Part shown: positions 33,530 to 42,557 of the stretch, piece after piece
Layout: every line of letters starts with the position of its first letter
Position numbering within the stretch: position 1 is the first letter of the stretch
Assembly (NCBI RefSeq): GCF_014650815.1
Contig: NZ_BMVR01000001.1
Location: forward strand, 1 to 64,000
Reading direction: 5' to 3'
Source: Streptomyces flavofungini
GTDB taxonomy: Bacteria > Actinomycetota > Actinomycetes > Streptomycetales > Streptomycetaceae
DNA length: 64,000 nt
Position numbers and translations under genes: made by a program
Notes under the pieces: generated by a model
Databases searched by the model: none
What the model saw: the letters and a program-made list of their open reading frames with translations, nothing else
Told to the model about the DNA's origin: nothing

Positions 33530-34828
33530 ATGTCCTGGAAGCGCGGAGTGACCTGCCGGACGCACGACCTGCGGGAGCAGCGTGCGTCCTGGCGGGAGCA
33601 GCGGGGTTCCTGGCGGGAGCAGAAGGCGCTCTGGCGGGAGCAGCGGCGGGCGGGCGAGGCGGACGCCGTCGTCCAGTCGGGCCCGCCCAACGGCTTCGCG
33701 CTGCTGCCGTGGCTGCTCATGGGCCTCGGCGCGTTCTCGCACCTGCTCCAGGGCAAGACGCCGAACCCGTGGATCGGCGGCATCGGCCTGTTCGTCTTCA
33801 ACTCCCTCTACATCGGCGTGGCCTTCCGCGCCTTCGACAAGCGGGCGCGGGAGTCGCGCGCGACGCTGGTCGCGCTGCTCGCGATGGGCGCGCTCACCGT
33901 GGGTCTCGCGGCCGGGTACGGCGGCAACTGGCTGATGTACTTCCCGCTGTACGGCCTGGCCGTGGGCGCCGTCGTACGGGGCCGCCACCTGGGTCCGATC
34001 GGCCTCGGCCTGAGCGCGCTCGCGGGTGCCGTCGCGGGGCTCCGGGAGGGCTGGGACGGCATCAACATCGCGTACGGCACGTTCCTGTCCACGATGGTCA
34101 CGGCCGCGATCCTGTCCCTGTCGGAGGCGGTACGCGACCTGCGCGCCGCCCGCGAGGAACTGGCGCGGCGGGCCGTGGCCGAGGAGCGGCTGCGCTTCTC
34201 CCGCGACCTGCACGACCTGCTCGGCCACACCCTGTCGCTGATCGTCGTGAAGTCGGAGGCCGCGCGCCGCCTCGCCCCGCGGGACATGGACGCGGCCCTG
34301 TCCCAGATCACCGACATCGAGTCGGTCGGCCGCCAGGCCCTCACCGAGATCCGCGAGGCCGTCACCGGCTACCGCGACGCCGCCCTCGCCGCCGAGCTCG
34401 ACCGGGCCCGCGAGCTGCTCGACGCGGCCGGTGTCGAGGCGGTCGTGCGGCAGTCGGGGCGGCCGCTCGACCCCCGCTCGGAGGCGCTGCTCGGCTGGGT
34501 GGTGCGGGAGGCGGCCACCAATGTCGTCCGGCACGCGCGCGCCCGGCGGTGCGAGATCGAGGTCGCCGCGACCTCCGAACAGACCCGTCTGACGATCACG
34601 GACGACGGCCGCGGGCTAGGCTCGACCACGCCCGGCAGCGGGCTGAAGGGCCTGGCCGAGCGCCTCACGGCGGCGGGCGGCGCACTGGAGTCGGGGCCCG
34701 AGCCGCGCGGTGGCTTCCGGGTCACGGCCGTGCTCCCGGTCGCCGAAGGCGGTGACGCCGGCGATGCCACCGACGTCACCGATGCGGAGCCCGTGCGGGC
34801 GGGCACCCACGAGGAGCGCACCCCATGA
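33530..34828 (+). CDS. Sensor histidine kinase (DesK/NarL-partner type)
   Basis: A 432-residue HisKA_3 kinase. Residues ~13-40 are four tandem WREQR-like heptads. About five membrane helices follow (FALLPWLLMGLGAFSHLL, IGLFVFNSLYIGVAFRAF, TLVALLAMGALTVGLAAGYG). The phosphorylated histidine is in FSRDLHDLLGHTLSL near residue 227, and the ATP-binding N and G boxes are EAATNVVRHARAR and TDDGRGLG. It starts at ATG 33530 with GGGGAG upstream and overlaps its response regulator by 4 nt. The stimulus is unknown. Confidence 0.92.
   Translation: MSWKRGVTCRTHDLREQRASWREQRGSWREQKALWREQRRAGEADAVVQSGPPNGFALLPWLLMGLGAFSHLLQGKTPNPWIGGIGLFVFNSLYIGVAFRAFDKRARESRATLVALLAMGALTVGLAAGYGGNWLMYFPLYGLAVGAVVRGRHLGPIGLGLSALAGAVAGLREGWDGINIAYGTFLSTMVTAAILSLSEAVRDLRAAREELARRAVAEERLRFSRDLHDLLGHTLSLIVVKSEAARRLAPRDMDAALSQITDIESVGRQALTEIREAVTGYRDAALAAELDRARELLDAAGVEAVVRQSGRPLDPRSEALLGWVVREAATNVVRHARARRCEIEVAATSEQTRLTITDDGRGLGSTTPGSGLKGLAERLTAAGGALESGPEPRGGFRVTAVLPVAEGGDAGDATDVTDAEPVRAGTHEERTP
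33568..33645 (+). repeat. 21-bp tandem repeat encoding WREQR heptads
   Basis: Four copies of a TGGCGGGAGCAG-containing 21-bp unit encode LREQRAS, WREQRGS, WREQKAL and WREQRR at the kinase N terminus. Confidence 0.8.
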
Positions 34829-35430
34829 TCAGAGTCCTGCTCGCCGAGGACCAGGGCATGATGCGCGGCGCGCTCGCCCTGCTGCTCGGGATGGAGACGG
34901 ACATCGAGGTCGTCGCGCAGGTCGCCGCGGGCGACGACATCGTGCACACCGCGCTCACCTCACGGCCCGATGTCGCGCTCCTCGACATCGAGCTGCCCGG
35001 GCGCAGCGGGCTCGACGCGGCCGCTGATCTGCGGGAGGAGTGCCCCGACTGCCGGGTGCTCATCCTCACCACCTTCGGCAGGCCCGGCTATCTGCGGCGC
35101 GCCATGGACGCGGGCGCGGCGGGGTTCCTGGTGAAGGACGGGCCCGTGGAGGAGCTGGCCGAGGCGATTCGCGCCGTGCTGCGCGGGGAGGTCGTGGTCG
35201 ATCCGGCGCTGGCCGCGGCCGCGCTGGGGGCCGGGCCCAATCCGTTGACGGCTCGGGAGGCCGATGTGCTCAGGGCGTCTGTCGACGGGGCCACGGTCGC
35301 CGACATCTCGGCGGCGCTGCATCTGTCGGAGTCGACGGTGCGGAACTATCTTTCCGCGGCCATCGGCAAGACGGGGACGCGGAATCGCATGGAGGCGGTG
35401 CGGGTCGCCCGGCGTGAGGGGTGGCTGTAG
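34825..35430 (+). CDS. NarL/FixJ-type response regulator
   Basis: A 201-residue DesR-like regulator. The receiver domain has acidic pocket AEDQ, phospho-acceptor aspartate in VALLDIELPG near residue 54 and the conserved lysine in GFLVKDGPVEEL. The LuxR-type helix-turn-helix is LTAREADVLRASVDGATVAD through STVRNYLSAAIGKTGTRNR. It is translationally coupled to the upstream kinase and is its evident partner. Target genes are not shown by the sequence; the convergent MFS exporter is only a neighbour. Confidence 0.95.
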   Translation: MIRVLLAEDQGMMRGALALLLGMETDIEVVAQVAAGDDIVHTALTSRPDVALLDIELPGRSGLDAAADLREECPDCRVLILTTFGRPGYLRRAMDAGAAGFLVKDGPVEELAEAIRAVLRGEVVVDPALAAAALGAGPNPLTAREADVLRASVDGATVADISAALHLSESTVRNYLSAAIGKTGTRNRMEAVRVARREGWL

Positions 35431-35433
35431 GCG

Positions 35434-35528
35434 GTGCCTCGCCGTGGGGCGGGGTTGCCCTCCGGGGCCCGCCCCGGGCCCCCGCTCATCGGCGCTCCGC
35501 GCCTCGTCCTCAGTCGCCGGACGGGCTT
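35434..35528. repeat. Streptomyces intergenic GC-rich repeat, copy 3
   Basis: Shares CGCCTCGTCCTCA..CGCCGGACGGG and alternating GGGGCCCG blocks with the copy at 29.9 kb in inverted orientation. It separates the convergent response regulator and MFS genes, and the last ~6 codons of the MFS gene are read from it. Confidence 0.6.
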
Positions 35529-36952
35529 GATCTGTCCGGCCTCGGCATCCACAGCAGCACCACCACCACGGCCGCCGTCAGGAACACCGCCGCCCACAGG
35601 AACGCCTGCGCGTAGCCCTCCGCCAGGGCCTGGGTGCCGGGGCGGTCGCCGGTGCGGGAGGCGGCGATGGTGGAGAGGACCGCCAGGCCGAGGGAGCCGC
35701 CCATGGTGCGGGAGGTGTTGATGAGCCCGGCCACCAGGCCCGCGTCGCCGGGGTCGGCGCCGCTGGTGGCGAGGGCGGCGAGGGGGGTTCCGGCGAGTCC
35801 GGCGCCGAGCATCATGAGGATGCCGGGCAGCATGATCGAGGTGACGTAGGCGCCGTCGGCGTCGAGGACGCGCCACTGCCAGACGAAGCCCACGGCGGCG
35901 ACGAGGACGCCGATGACCGTGACACTGCGGGCGCCCATGACGCGCATCAGGCGGGGGGCGACCTTGGAGCCGACGACCACGCTGACGGAGCTGGGGATGA
36001 GGGCGAGCCCGGCCTCGAGGGGGGTGTAGCCGAGGACGTTCTGGGCGTACAGGGTCATGAAGAACCACATGGCGAACAGGCCCATGCCGCAGACGAACAT
36101 GGTGGCGTTGGCGGCCGACACGGAACGCACGCGGAACAGCGCGAGCGGCATCAGCGGGGCCTTGGCGCGGGCCTCGACGACGAGGAACGACCCGATCAGC
36201 GCGAGGCCGACGACCAGGGGCACCAGCGTGGTGGCGGCGGTCCAGCCCTCGACCTCGGTCTGCACGATGCCGTACGCGAGGGTGGCGATGCCGCCGGTCA
36301 CGAGGACGGCGCCGGGCAGGTCGAGGCGGCGCGCTCCCCCGGCGCGGCTCTCGGTGATCCAGCGCAGGGCGGCGGCGAGGACGAGGACGCCGATGGGGAC
36401 GTTGACGAGCAGCACCCACCGCCAGGACAGGCCGTCGGTGAGCACGCCGCCGACGAGTCCGCCCGCGGCGCCGCCGCCCGCGCCCACCGCGGACCAGGTG
36501 GCTATGGCCCGCACCCGGGCGGGCCCCTCCGGCACGGCGGACGTGAGGATCGTCAGGGTGGAGGGCGCGAGCACGGCCGCCCCGAGGCCCTGCACCGCCC
36601 GCGCGAACAGCAACTGCCAGCCCTCCTGGGCGAGCCCGCCCGCGAGCGACGCCAGCGTGAAGAGCCCGAGGCCCACGAGGAACATCCGCTTGCGCCCGAA
36701 GAGGTCCCCGGCCCGCCCGCCGAGCAGCATGAACCCGGCGAAGGCGATGGAGTACGCGTTCACGACCCACTGCAACCCCGTGGCGCTCAGGCCGAGATCG
36801 GTCCGCATCGACGGCAGCGCCACGTTCACGACGGACACGTCGAGGACGACGAGGAACTGTCCGGCGCAGGCGGCGGCCACGACGAGCCAGGTGGGCGGGG
36901 CGGCGCGGCCCGATATCGGAGTGTCGACGGGGGTCTGGAGCATGGCCCCCAT
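35510..36952 (-). CDS. MFS drug exporter, DHA2 (14-TM) family
   Basis: A 480-residue transporter of the EmrB/QacA type. Motif A is GGRAGDLFGRKRMFLVG, the first helix has the family DVSVVNVALP, and motif C-like glycines occur in AVGAGGGAAGGLVGGVL. About 14 hydrophobic helices are visible. The start may be this ATG or the one three codons in. The last residues, PDRSSPSGD, are read from an intergenic repeat and are probably variable. It probably exports a drug or metabolite; no cluster role is evident. Confidence 0.92.
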   Translation of the reverse strand: MGAMLQTPVDTPISGRAAPPTWLVVAAACAGQFLVVLDVSVVNVALPSMRTDLGLSATGLQWVVNAYSIAFAGFMLLGGRAGDLFGRKRMFLVGLGLFTLASLAGGLAQEGWQLLFARAVQGLGAAVLAPSTLTILTSAVPEGPARVRAIATWSAVGAGGGAAGGLVGGVLTDGLSWRWVLLVNVPIGVLVLAAALRWITESRAGGARRLDLPGAVLVTGGIATLAYGIVQTEVEGWTAATTLVPLVVGLALIGSFLVVEARAKAPLMPLALFRVRSVSAANATMFVCGMGLFAMWFFMTLYAQNVLGYTPLEAGLALIPSSVSVVVGSKVAPRLMRVMGARSVTVIGVLVAAVGFVWQWRVLDADGAYVTSIMLPGILMMLGAGLAGTPLAALATSGADPGDAGLVAGLINTSRTMGGSLGLAVLSTIAASRTGDRPGTQALAEGYAQAFLWAAVFLTAAVVVVLLWMPRPDRSSPSGD

Positions 36953-37038
36953 GCTGACAGCAGGCGTATGCCCCGTACATCGGAAAAACGGGGCACGGGT
37001 CGTGGGTCGCGAGACCTAGGTCCCGCGGAATCCCGAGG

Positions 37039-38265
37039 TCAGTCTGCGGCAGTGGGGGTGCGACGTCCGGCCTGCCACTCCGGCCGCGTGAGCAGCGTCA
37101 CCACCGCCGCCCCGCCGAGGCCGATGTTGTGCGCGAGCCCCACCCGCGCCCCCGGCACCTGGCGCGGCCCCGCCTCGCCCCGCAACTGCCAGCTCAGTTC
37201 GGCGGCCTGGGCGAGGCCGGTCGCGCCCAGCGGGTGGCCCTTGGAGATGAGACCGCCGGAGGGGTTCACCACCCAGCGGCCGCCGTACGTCGTCGCGCCG
37301 GACTCCACGAGCTTGCCGGATTCGCCCTCCGCGCACAGGCCGAGGGCCTCATAGGTGAGGAGTTCGTTGATGGAGAAGCAGTCGTGCAGCTCGATGACGT
37401 CCAGGTCGTCGGCGGTCAGGCCCGACGCCTCGTACACCTGGCGGGCGGCCTCGCGGGACATGGGGCGGCCGACGACGTCGACGCAGCTGCCGGAGGCGAA
37501 GGACTCCTCGGTGTCGGTCGTCATGGCCTGCGCCGTGATCTCGACCGCCCGGTCCGCGAGGCCGTGCCGGTCCACGAACGCGGCGGAGGCCACGAGCACG
37601 GCCGCGGCGCCGTCCGACGTCGGGGAGCACTGGAGCTTGGTGAGGGGGGCGTGCACGGTCCTGGCGGCGAGGATCTCGTCGGGCGTATAAGCGTCCTGGA
37701 ACTGGGCGTTGGGGTTGTTCGCCGAGTGCCGGTGGTTCTTCGCCGCGACCGCCGCGAGCTGCGCGGGCGTCGTGCCGTACCGGTCCATGTGCTCGCGGGC
37801 CGCGTTGCCGAAGATCTGGGCCGTGGGCGGTGTCATCTCGAAGCCGTGCCGCGCGGCCATGACGCCGTAGTGCCGGGCCACCGGGGAGGTCGCGAAGTCG
37901 CCGTCGCCGCCGCCGCCCAGCGGGCCGCGCTTCATCTTCTCGAAGCCGAGCGCGAGCACGCACTCGCTCTGCCCGCCCGCGACGAACTGCCGGGCCAGCA
38001 TCAGGGCGGTGGAGCCGGTGGCGCAGTTGTTGTTGACGTTGTGCACCGGCACCCCGGTCAGGCCCAGCTCGTACGCCGCGCGCTGGCCCGCCGTCGATGC
38101 CTGGAAGCAGTATCCGGCGACGACCTGTTCCACCTGCTCGTACGCGATCCGGGCGTCGGCGAGGGCGGCGGTGCCCGCCTCCTTCGCCATGTCCCAGTAC
38201 TGCCAGTCGCGGGTCTCGGGCTTCTCGAACTTCGTCATGCCGACGCCGACGATGTAGCTCTGCAC
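37039..38265 (-). CDS. SCP-x-like thiolase / lipid-transfer protein
   Basis: A 408-residue thiolase-fold protein of the sterol carrier protein x group. It starts at GTG with AAGGAG 7 nt upstream. The nucleophile region is [16 protein letters not shown] with Cys near residue 82, and the late motifs are [19 protein letters not shown] and [17 protein letters not shown]. It resembles mycobacterial Ltp proteins that cleave or condense sterol side-chain acyl-CoAs. It is a single gene with a KstR-type box 79 bp upstream of its start, linking it to the MaoC-SDR operon. Confidence 0.9.
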   Translation of the reverse strand: MQSYIVGVGMTKFEKPETRDWQYWDMAKEAGTAALADARIAYEQVEQVVAGYCFQASTAGQRAAYELGLTGVPVHNVNNNCATGSTALMLARQFVAGGQSECVLALGFEKMKRGPLGGGGDGDFATSPVARHYGVMAARHGFEMTPPTAQIFGNAAREHMDRYGTTPAQLAAVAAKNHRHSANNPNAQFQDAYTPDEILAARTVHAPLTKLQCSPTSDGAAAVLVASAAFVDRHGLADRAVEITAQAMTTDTEESFASGSCVDVVGRPMSREAARQVYEASGLTADDLDVIELHDCFSINELLTYEALGLCAEGESGKLVESGATTYGGRWVVNPSGGLISKGHPLGATGLAQAAELSWQLRGEAGPRQVPGARVGLAHNIGLGGAAVVTLLTRPEWQAGRRTPTAAD

Positions 38266-38343
38266 CGCTGGGCTCCTTCCGTGAGCTTGCTCAGGCGGGT
38301 CTGCGGGGGTGCGGGGCGGTGGCCGTTGCTGGGCGGCGCAAGA

Positions 38344-38359
38344 CTAGAACACGTTTCAA
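38344..38359 (-). promoter_or_regulatory. KstR-type box 2
   Basis: CTAGAACACGTTTCAA fits TnnAACnnGTTnnA exactly and lies 79 bp upstream of the thiolase start, within the 307-bp gap to the divergent MFS gene. Confidence 0.7.
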
Positions 38360-38572
38360 TCCGACGGAAGGCCAGGCGCCGGGCGGGATGCCCCTCGGCG
38401 GCGCGAACCCGGCCCGGCTCCCATGGCCGCGTACAGAGCCGGTCAATGGCGGGTCAAGACTTGCCTTGGTTCGACGTCCGCCGGAATAGTCGCCCAGGGA
38501 TACAGGTTCATCGTGCATATACCTGCGGGTGTCCCACCCCACCCCCACCTTCGTCCCGGAGGCCGCACGCCC

Positions 38573-40333
38573 ATGTCCCACGCGACGACCCACCCCGGCG
38601 GTGACCGCGCAGCGCGCGGCTCCGGCGCCGTCGTCCCCGTCCTCGCCTTCGCGGGCATCGTCGTCGCCGTCATGCAGACGCTGCTCGTCCCCGTCATCAA
38701 GGACCTGCCGACGCTGCTCGGCACCGCACCCTCCAACGCCACCTGGGTCATGACCTCGACCCTGCTCGCGGGCGCCGTCTCCACGCCGATCATGGGCCGC
38801 CTCGGCGACCTGTTCGGCAAGCGCCGGATGCTGCTCACCAGCCTCGCCGTGATGGTCGTCGGCTCGCTGGTCTGCGCGTTCACCGACGACCTGCTCGTGA
38901 TGATCGTCGGCCGCGCCCTGCAGGGCTTCGCGATGGGCGCGATACCCCTCGGCATCGGCCTGATGCGCGACGAGCTGCCGCGCGAGAAGCTCGGCTCCGC
39001 GATGGCCCTGATGAGCTCGTCCGTCGGCGTCGGCGGCGGCCTCGCGCTGCCCGCCGCCGCGCTCGTCGCCCAGCACACCGACTGGCACGCCCTGTTCTTC
39101 GGCTCCGCGGGCCTCGGCGTCCTCGCGATGGCGCTCATCTTCTTCCTGGTGCCGGAGAGCCCGCTGCGCGCGGAAGGCACCTTCGACGTGGCCGGGGCCC
39201 TCGGCCTGGCCACCGGACTCGTGCTCTTCCTGCTGCCCATCACCAAGGGCAGCGACTGGGGCTGGAGTTCGGGCCTGACCCTCGGGCTCTTCGGGGCGTC
39301 GGCCGTCGTCCTGCTGCTGTGGGGCGTACTGGAACTGCGCCTGCAGGCACCGCTGGTGGACCTGCGCACCACCGCCCGGCGCGAGGTCCTGCTCACCAAC
39401 CTCGCCTCGATCATGGTCGGCGTCGCCTTCTACGCCATCTCCCTCGTCCTGCCCCAGCTCCTCCAACTGCCCACGTCCACCGGGTACGGCCTCGGCCAGT
39501 CCATGGTCGTCGCGGGCCTGTGCGTGGCGCCGCTCGGCCTGACGATGATGTTCACCGCGCCGGTGTACGCGCGCCTGTCGGCGAAGTACGGCCCGAAGAT
39601 CACCCTGATCCTCGGCCTGCTGATCATCGCCATCGGCTACGGCGCGGGCCTCGGCCTGATGGGCGCCGCCTGGCAGACCATCGTCATCTCGGTGATCGTG
39701 GGCGCGGGCATCGGCCTCGCCTACTCCTCGCTGCCCGCCCTGATCATCGGCGCCGTCGACCCGTCCGAGACGGGCGCGGCCAACGGCCTCAACACCCTGA
39801 TGCGGTCCATCGGCACGTCCGTGTCGAGCGCCGTCATCGGCATGGTGCTCGCCAACACCGCGGACCACGTGGGGCCGGTCGACGTCCCCACCATGGAAGG
39901 CTTCCGCACCTCCTTCCTCATCGCCACCGGCGCGGTCGCCGTCGGCCTGCTGCTCGCCCTGTTCCTGCCGGGCCGCCAGCGCGCCCCCGCGCAGGACAAG
40001 CCGCAACTGCGGGCCAGCAGCGAGGAGGACGCGGGCATCGAACGGGCCGAGCGGGCCCTCGGCGGCTTCCACGGGCGGGTGCTCGCCGCCTCCGGCGCGC
40101 CGGTCGCGCGGGCCAAGGTCACGCTGATCGACCAGCGGGGCAAGCAGGCGGGCGCGGCGCTGACGGACGGCGCGGGGCGGTACGCCCTGGACGTCCCGGC
40201 CGACGGGTCCTATGTGCTCGCGGCGACGGCGGCGGGGCACGCGCCGCTCGCCGCTTCGGCCGCGCACCCCGGTGGGGAGCGGCCGGTGGAGGTCGACCTG
40301 GCGCTGCCGGGCGAGAGCGAGGTCCTGGCCTGA
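38573..40333 (+). CDS. MFS exporter fused to carboxypeptidase-regulatory-like domain
   Basis: A 586-residue protein. Residues ~20-465 are a 14-helix MFS exporter (motif A-like GRLGDLFGKRRMLL; GIGLMRDELPREKLGSAMAL). Residues ~490-580 form a soluble carboxypeptidase-regulatory-like beta-sandwich (GFHGRVLAASGAPVARAKVT, DGAGRYALDVPADGSYVLAA). The start is ATG 38573, with GGAGG 10 nt upstream, and not the longer frame. The soluble domain would be cytoplasmic if the helix count is even. Substrate unknown. A strong hairpin terminates transcription downstream. Confidence 0.9.
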   Translation: MSHATTHPGGDRAARGSGAVVPVLAFAGIVVAVMQTLLVPVIKDLPTLLGTAPSNATWVMTSTLLAGAVSTPIMGRLGDLFGKRRMLLTSLAVMVVGSLVCAFTDDLLVMIVGRALQGFAMGAIPLGIGLMRDELPREKLGSAMALMSSSVGVGGGLALPAAALVAQHTDWHALFFGSAGLGVLAMALIFFLVPESPLRAEGTFDVAGALGLATGLVLFLLPITKGSDWGWSSGLTLGLFGASAVVLLLWGVLELRLQAPLVDLRTTARREVLLTNLASIMVGVAFYAISLVLPQLLQLPTSTGYGLGQSMVVAGLCVAPLGLTMMFTAPVYARLSAKYGPKITLILGLLIIAIGYGAGLGLMGAAWQTIVISVIVGAGIGLAYSSLPALIIGAVDPSETGAANGLNTLMRSIGTSVSSAVIGMVLANTADHVGPVDVPTMEGFRTSFLIATGAVAVGLLLALFLPGRQRAPAQDKPQLRASSEEDAGIERAERALGGFHGRVLAASGAPVARAKVTLIDQRGKQAGAALTDGAGRYALDVPADGSYVLAATAAGHAPLAASAAHPGGERPVEVDLALPGESEVLA

Positions 40334-40405
40334 GGCCCAGGCCCTGACCTGGGGCCCGGGCTCTGACCTGAAGCCGAGGTCCAGGCCCGCGCCCGCCACA
40401 CGAAC

Positions 40406-40455
40406 CACCACACCCCCGTCACCACCCCCATCACCCCTGTGACGGGGGTGTGGTG
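40406..40455. terminator. Perfect 17-bp-stem hairpin
   Basis: Arms CACCACACCCCCGTCAC and its exact complement are separated by 16 nt. This is the strongest simple hairpin in the window, between the MFS and methyltransferase genes; a bidirectional terminator is likely. Confidence 0.75.
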
Positions 40456-40589
40456 CACGATGGGGCGCCCCGCCGATCCGTACGCGGGGCGCCCTGTCCG
40501 TACGCGGGTGCCCAGCACGCCCGTACGCGCGGGCCTGTTCACCACGCGCACCCCGCGGGCCCCCACGCGCCCGCCCCGAGGAGGAACCC

Positions 40590-41252
40590 ATGGCCGTCGA
40601 GCCCGGTCCTGACGTTCTCGACGCCTTCGAGGCCGCGAAGGGCTTCATGCCCGTGCGGGAGGGCCTCGCCCTGTACGCGGCGGCCACCGAGGCCGCGGCG
40701 CTCGGGCTGCCCCTGCTCGAAGTCGGCACGTACTGCGGCCGCTCCACGATCCTGCTCGCGGACGCGGCGCGCGCCGCCGGTGTGAGCGTGATCACCGTCG
40801 ACCACCACCGGGGCAGCGAGGAGCAGCAGCCCGGCTGGGACTACCACGACCCGGCCACGGTCGACCCGGAGATCGGCCGCATGGACACGCTGCCGACGTT
40901 CCGCAGGACCCTGCACCGGGCCGGTCTCGAAGACCACGTCATCGCGGTCGTCGGCCGATCCCCGCAGGTCGCGGCGGTGTGGAACACCCCCGTCGCCCTC
41001 GTCTTCATCGACGGCGGCCACACCGACGAGCACGCGAACGCGGACTACGAGGGGTGGGCGCCGCACCTCGCGGAGGGCGGGCTGCTCGTCATCCACGACG
41101 TGTTCCCCGACCCGGTGGACGAGTGGACCGGACAGGCGCCGTACCGGATCTATCTCCGCGCCCTGGAATCCGGGGCATTCACGGAGATCTCGGCCACCGA
41201 CTCGCTCCGCGTCCTGCGCCGAACCGGCGCGGCCGACCTACGGCGCGGCTAG
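40590..41252 (+). CDS. Class I SAM-dependent methyltransferase
   Basis: A 220-residue protein of the Methyltransf_24 type. Motif I is LLEVGTYCGRSTILLA, followed by acidic VITVDHHRGSEEQ and the late VALVFIDGGHTDEHANADYE. Such proteins are often called class I SAM-dependent methyltransferases of unknown substrate. Its stop is 9 bp before the amidase gene, which suggests co-transcription. Confidence 0.85.
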   Translation: MAVEPGPDVLDAFEAAKGFMPVREGLALYAAATEAAALGLPLLEVGTYCGRSTILLADAARAAGVSVITVDHHRGSEEQQPGWDYHDPATVDPEIGRMDTLPTFRRTLHRAGLEDHVIAVVGRSPQVAAVWNTPVALVFIDGGHTDEHANADYEGWAPHLAEGGLLVIHDVFPDPVDEWTGQAPYRIYLRALESGAFTEISATDSLRVLRRTGAADLRRG

Positions 41253-41261
41253 GCTCGCCCC

Positions 41262-42275
41262 GTGTCGTACGTAGGTCCGGACAGCCATCCACCGCGCCCG
41301 CCCCGCCGCTTCCGCGGCGGCCGCCCGCTCGCGGTCGCCCTCGCCGTGCTCGTGCCCGGCGCCCTCGCCGGATATCTCCTCATGGACACCGCGAGCGACT
41401 CCGACGACGGCAAACCGGCCAGAACCCTGCCGTCCGCCAGCCGCTCGGAGCAGGGCTCGCCCTCGAAGCCGAGCGCCGACGCGACGAAGTCCGCCAAGTC
41501 CCCGAAGCCCGGCAAGCCGTCGAAGCCGTCGAGGTCCTCCAAGCCCGACGACGACCCGAAGCCGTCGGGCCGCCCCGCCGGGGGCCGTCCCGCCGCGTCC
41601 GGCCCCCTCAAGGGCAAGGTCGTCGTGGTGGACCCCGGCCACAACCCGGGGAACTTCCAGCACACCGCTGAGATCAACCGCCCCGTGAACATCGGGACGA
41701 ACAGCAAGGAGTGCGACACCACGGGCACGTCCACCAACAACGGCTACACGGAGGCCCGGTTCACCCTGGACCTCGCCCACCGCCTGCGCGACCTGCTGCA
41801 CCGGCAGGGCGCCACGGTCCGCTTCACGCACGACGCCGACCGCGCCTTCGGCCCCTGCGTCGACGAGCGCGCCCGGATCGGCAACGAGGCCCGCGCCGAC
41901 GCCGTGGTCTCCCTGCACGCGGACGGCTCGGCCGTCGGCAACCGCGGCTTCCACGTCATCCTGCCCGCGAAGGTGCGGGGCGGCGCCGCGGACACCACCG
42001 CCATCGTCGGCCCCTCCCGCGACCTGGGCGAGCGCATCGCGGGCAAGTTCCTGAGCGTCACCAAGAGCGCCCCCTCCAACTACGTGGGCGGCGGCACCGG
42101 CCTGGACGTCCGCGGCGACCTCGGCGGCCTCAACCTGTCGAAGGTGCCGAAGGTGTTCATCGAGTGCGGCAACATGCGCGACCCGAAGGACGAGGCCCTG
42201 CTGACGAGCGGCACCTGGCGGCAGAAGGCGGCCCAGGGCCTCTCGGACGGCATCGAGAGCTTCCTGCGCGGGTAG
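41262..42275 (+). CDS. N-acetylmuramoyl-L-alanine amidase
   Basis: A 337-residue secreted or membrane-anchored cell-wall hydrolase. It starts at GTG 41262, with a signal/anchor helix at residues ~22-42 (LAVALAVLVPGALAGYLLMD). A Lys/Ser/Pro-rich linker follows to ~115, then an Amidase_3 domain. Zinc ligands are in VVDPGHNPG, NNGYTEARFT and VVSLHADG, and the catalytic glutamate in VFIECGNMRD. It cleaves the MurNAc-L-Ala bond of peptidoglycan. It follows the methyltransferase gene closely. Confidence 0.93.
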   Translation: MSYVGPDSHPPRPPRRFRGGRPLAVALAVLVPGALAGYLLMDTASDSDDGKPARTLPSASRSEQGSPSKPSADATKSAKSPKPGKPSKPSRSSKPDDDPKPSGRPAGGRPAASGPLKGKVVVVDPGHNPGNFQHTAEINRPVNIGTNSKECDTTGTSTNNGYTEARFTLDLAHRLRDLLHRQGATVRFTHDADRAFGPCVDERARIGNEARADAVVSLHADGSAVGNRGFHVILPAKVRGGAADTTAIVGPSRDLGERIAGKFLSVTKSAPSNYVGGGTGLDVRGDLGGLNLSKVPKVFIECGNMRDPKDEALLTSGTWRQKAAQGLSDGIESFLRG

Positions 42276-42557
42276 ACACAGGCGGGCGCCGGGCGGAGGG
42301 CGGGCGTTCGAGGGGGGGCGGATTCCGGGGTATCGCCCCATGTCGTGATGTGTTCGATGCCGTCTCGTCACGGGACGGCAACCGGCAGATCTTCACTGAG
42401 TGACGATCTTTATCCCAAGCAGACACCCCGGCTGACCGGAGGATAGTGTCCTCCCTACGATGAGGGGCCACCCCCGCGCTTCGCGCACCGCGACACGACC
42501 GCGACTACGGCGACAGCGACGCCTCTACCGACGAGACGACTGACGAAGGACCCTGAA

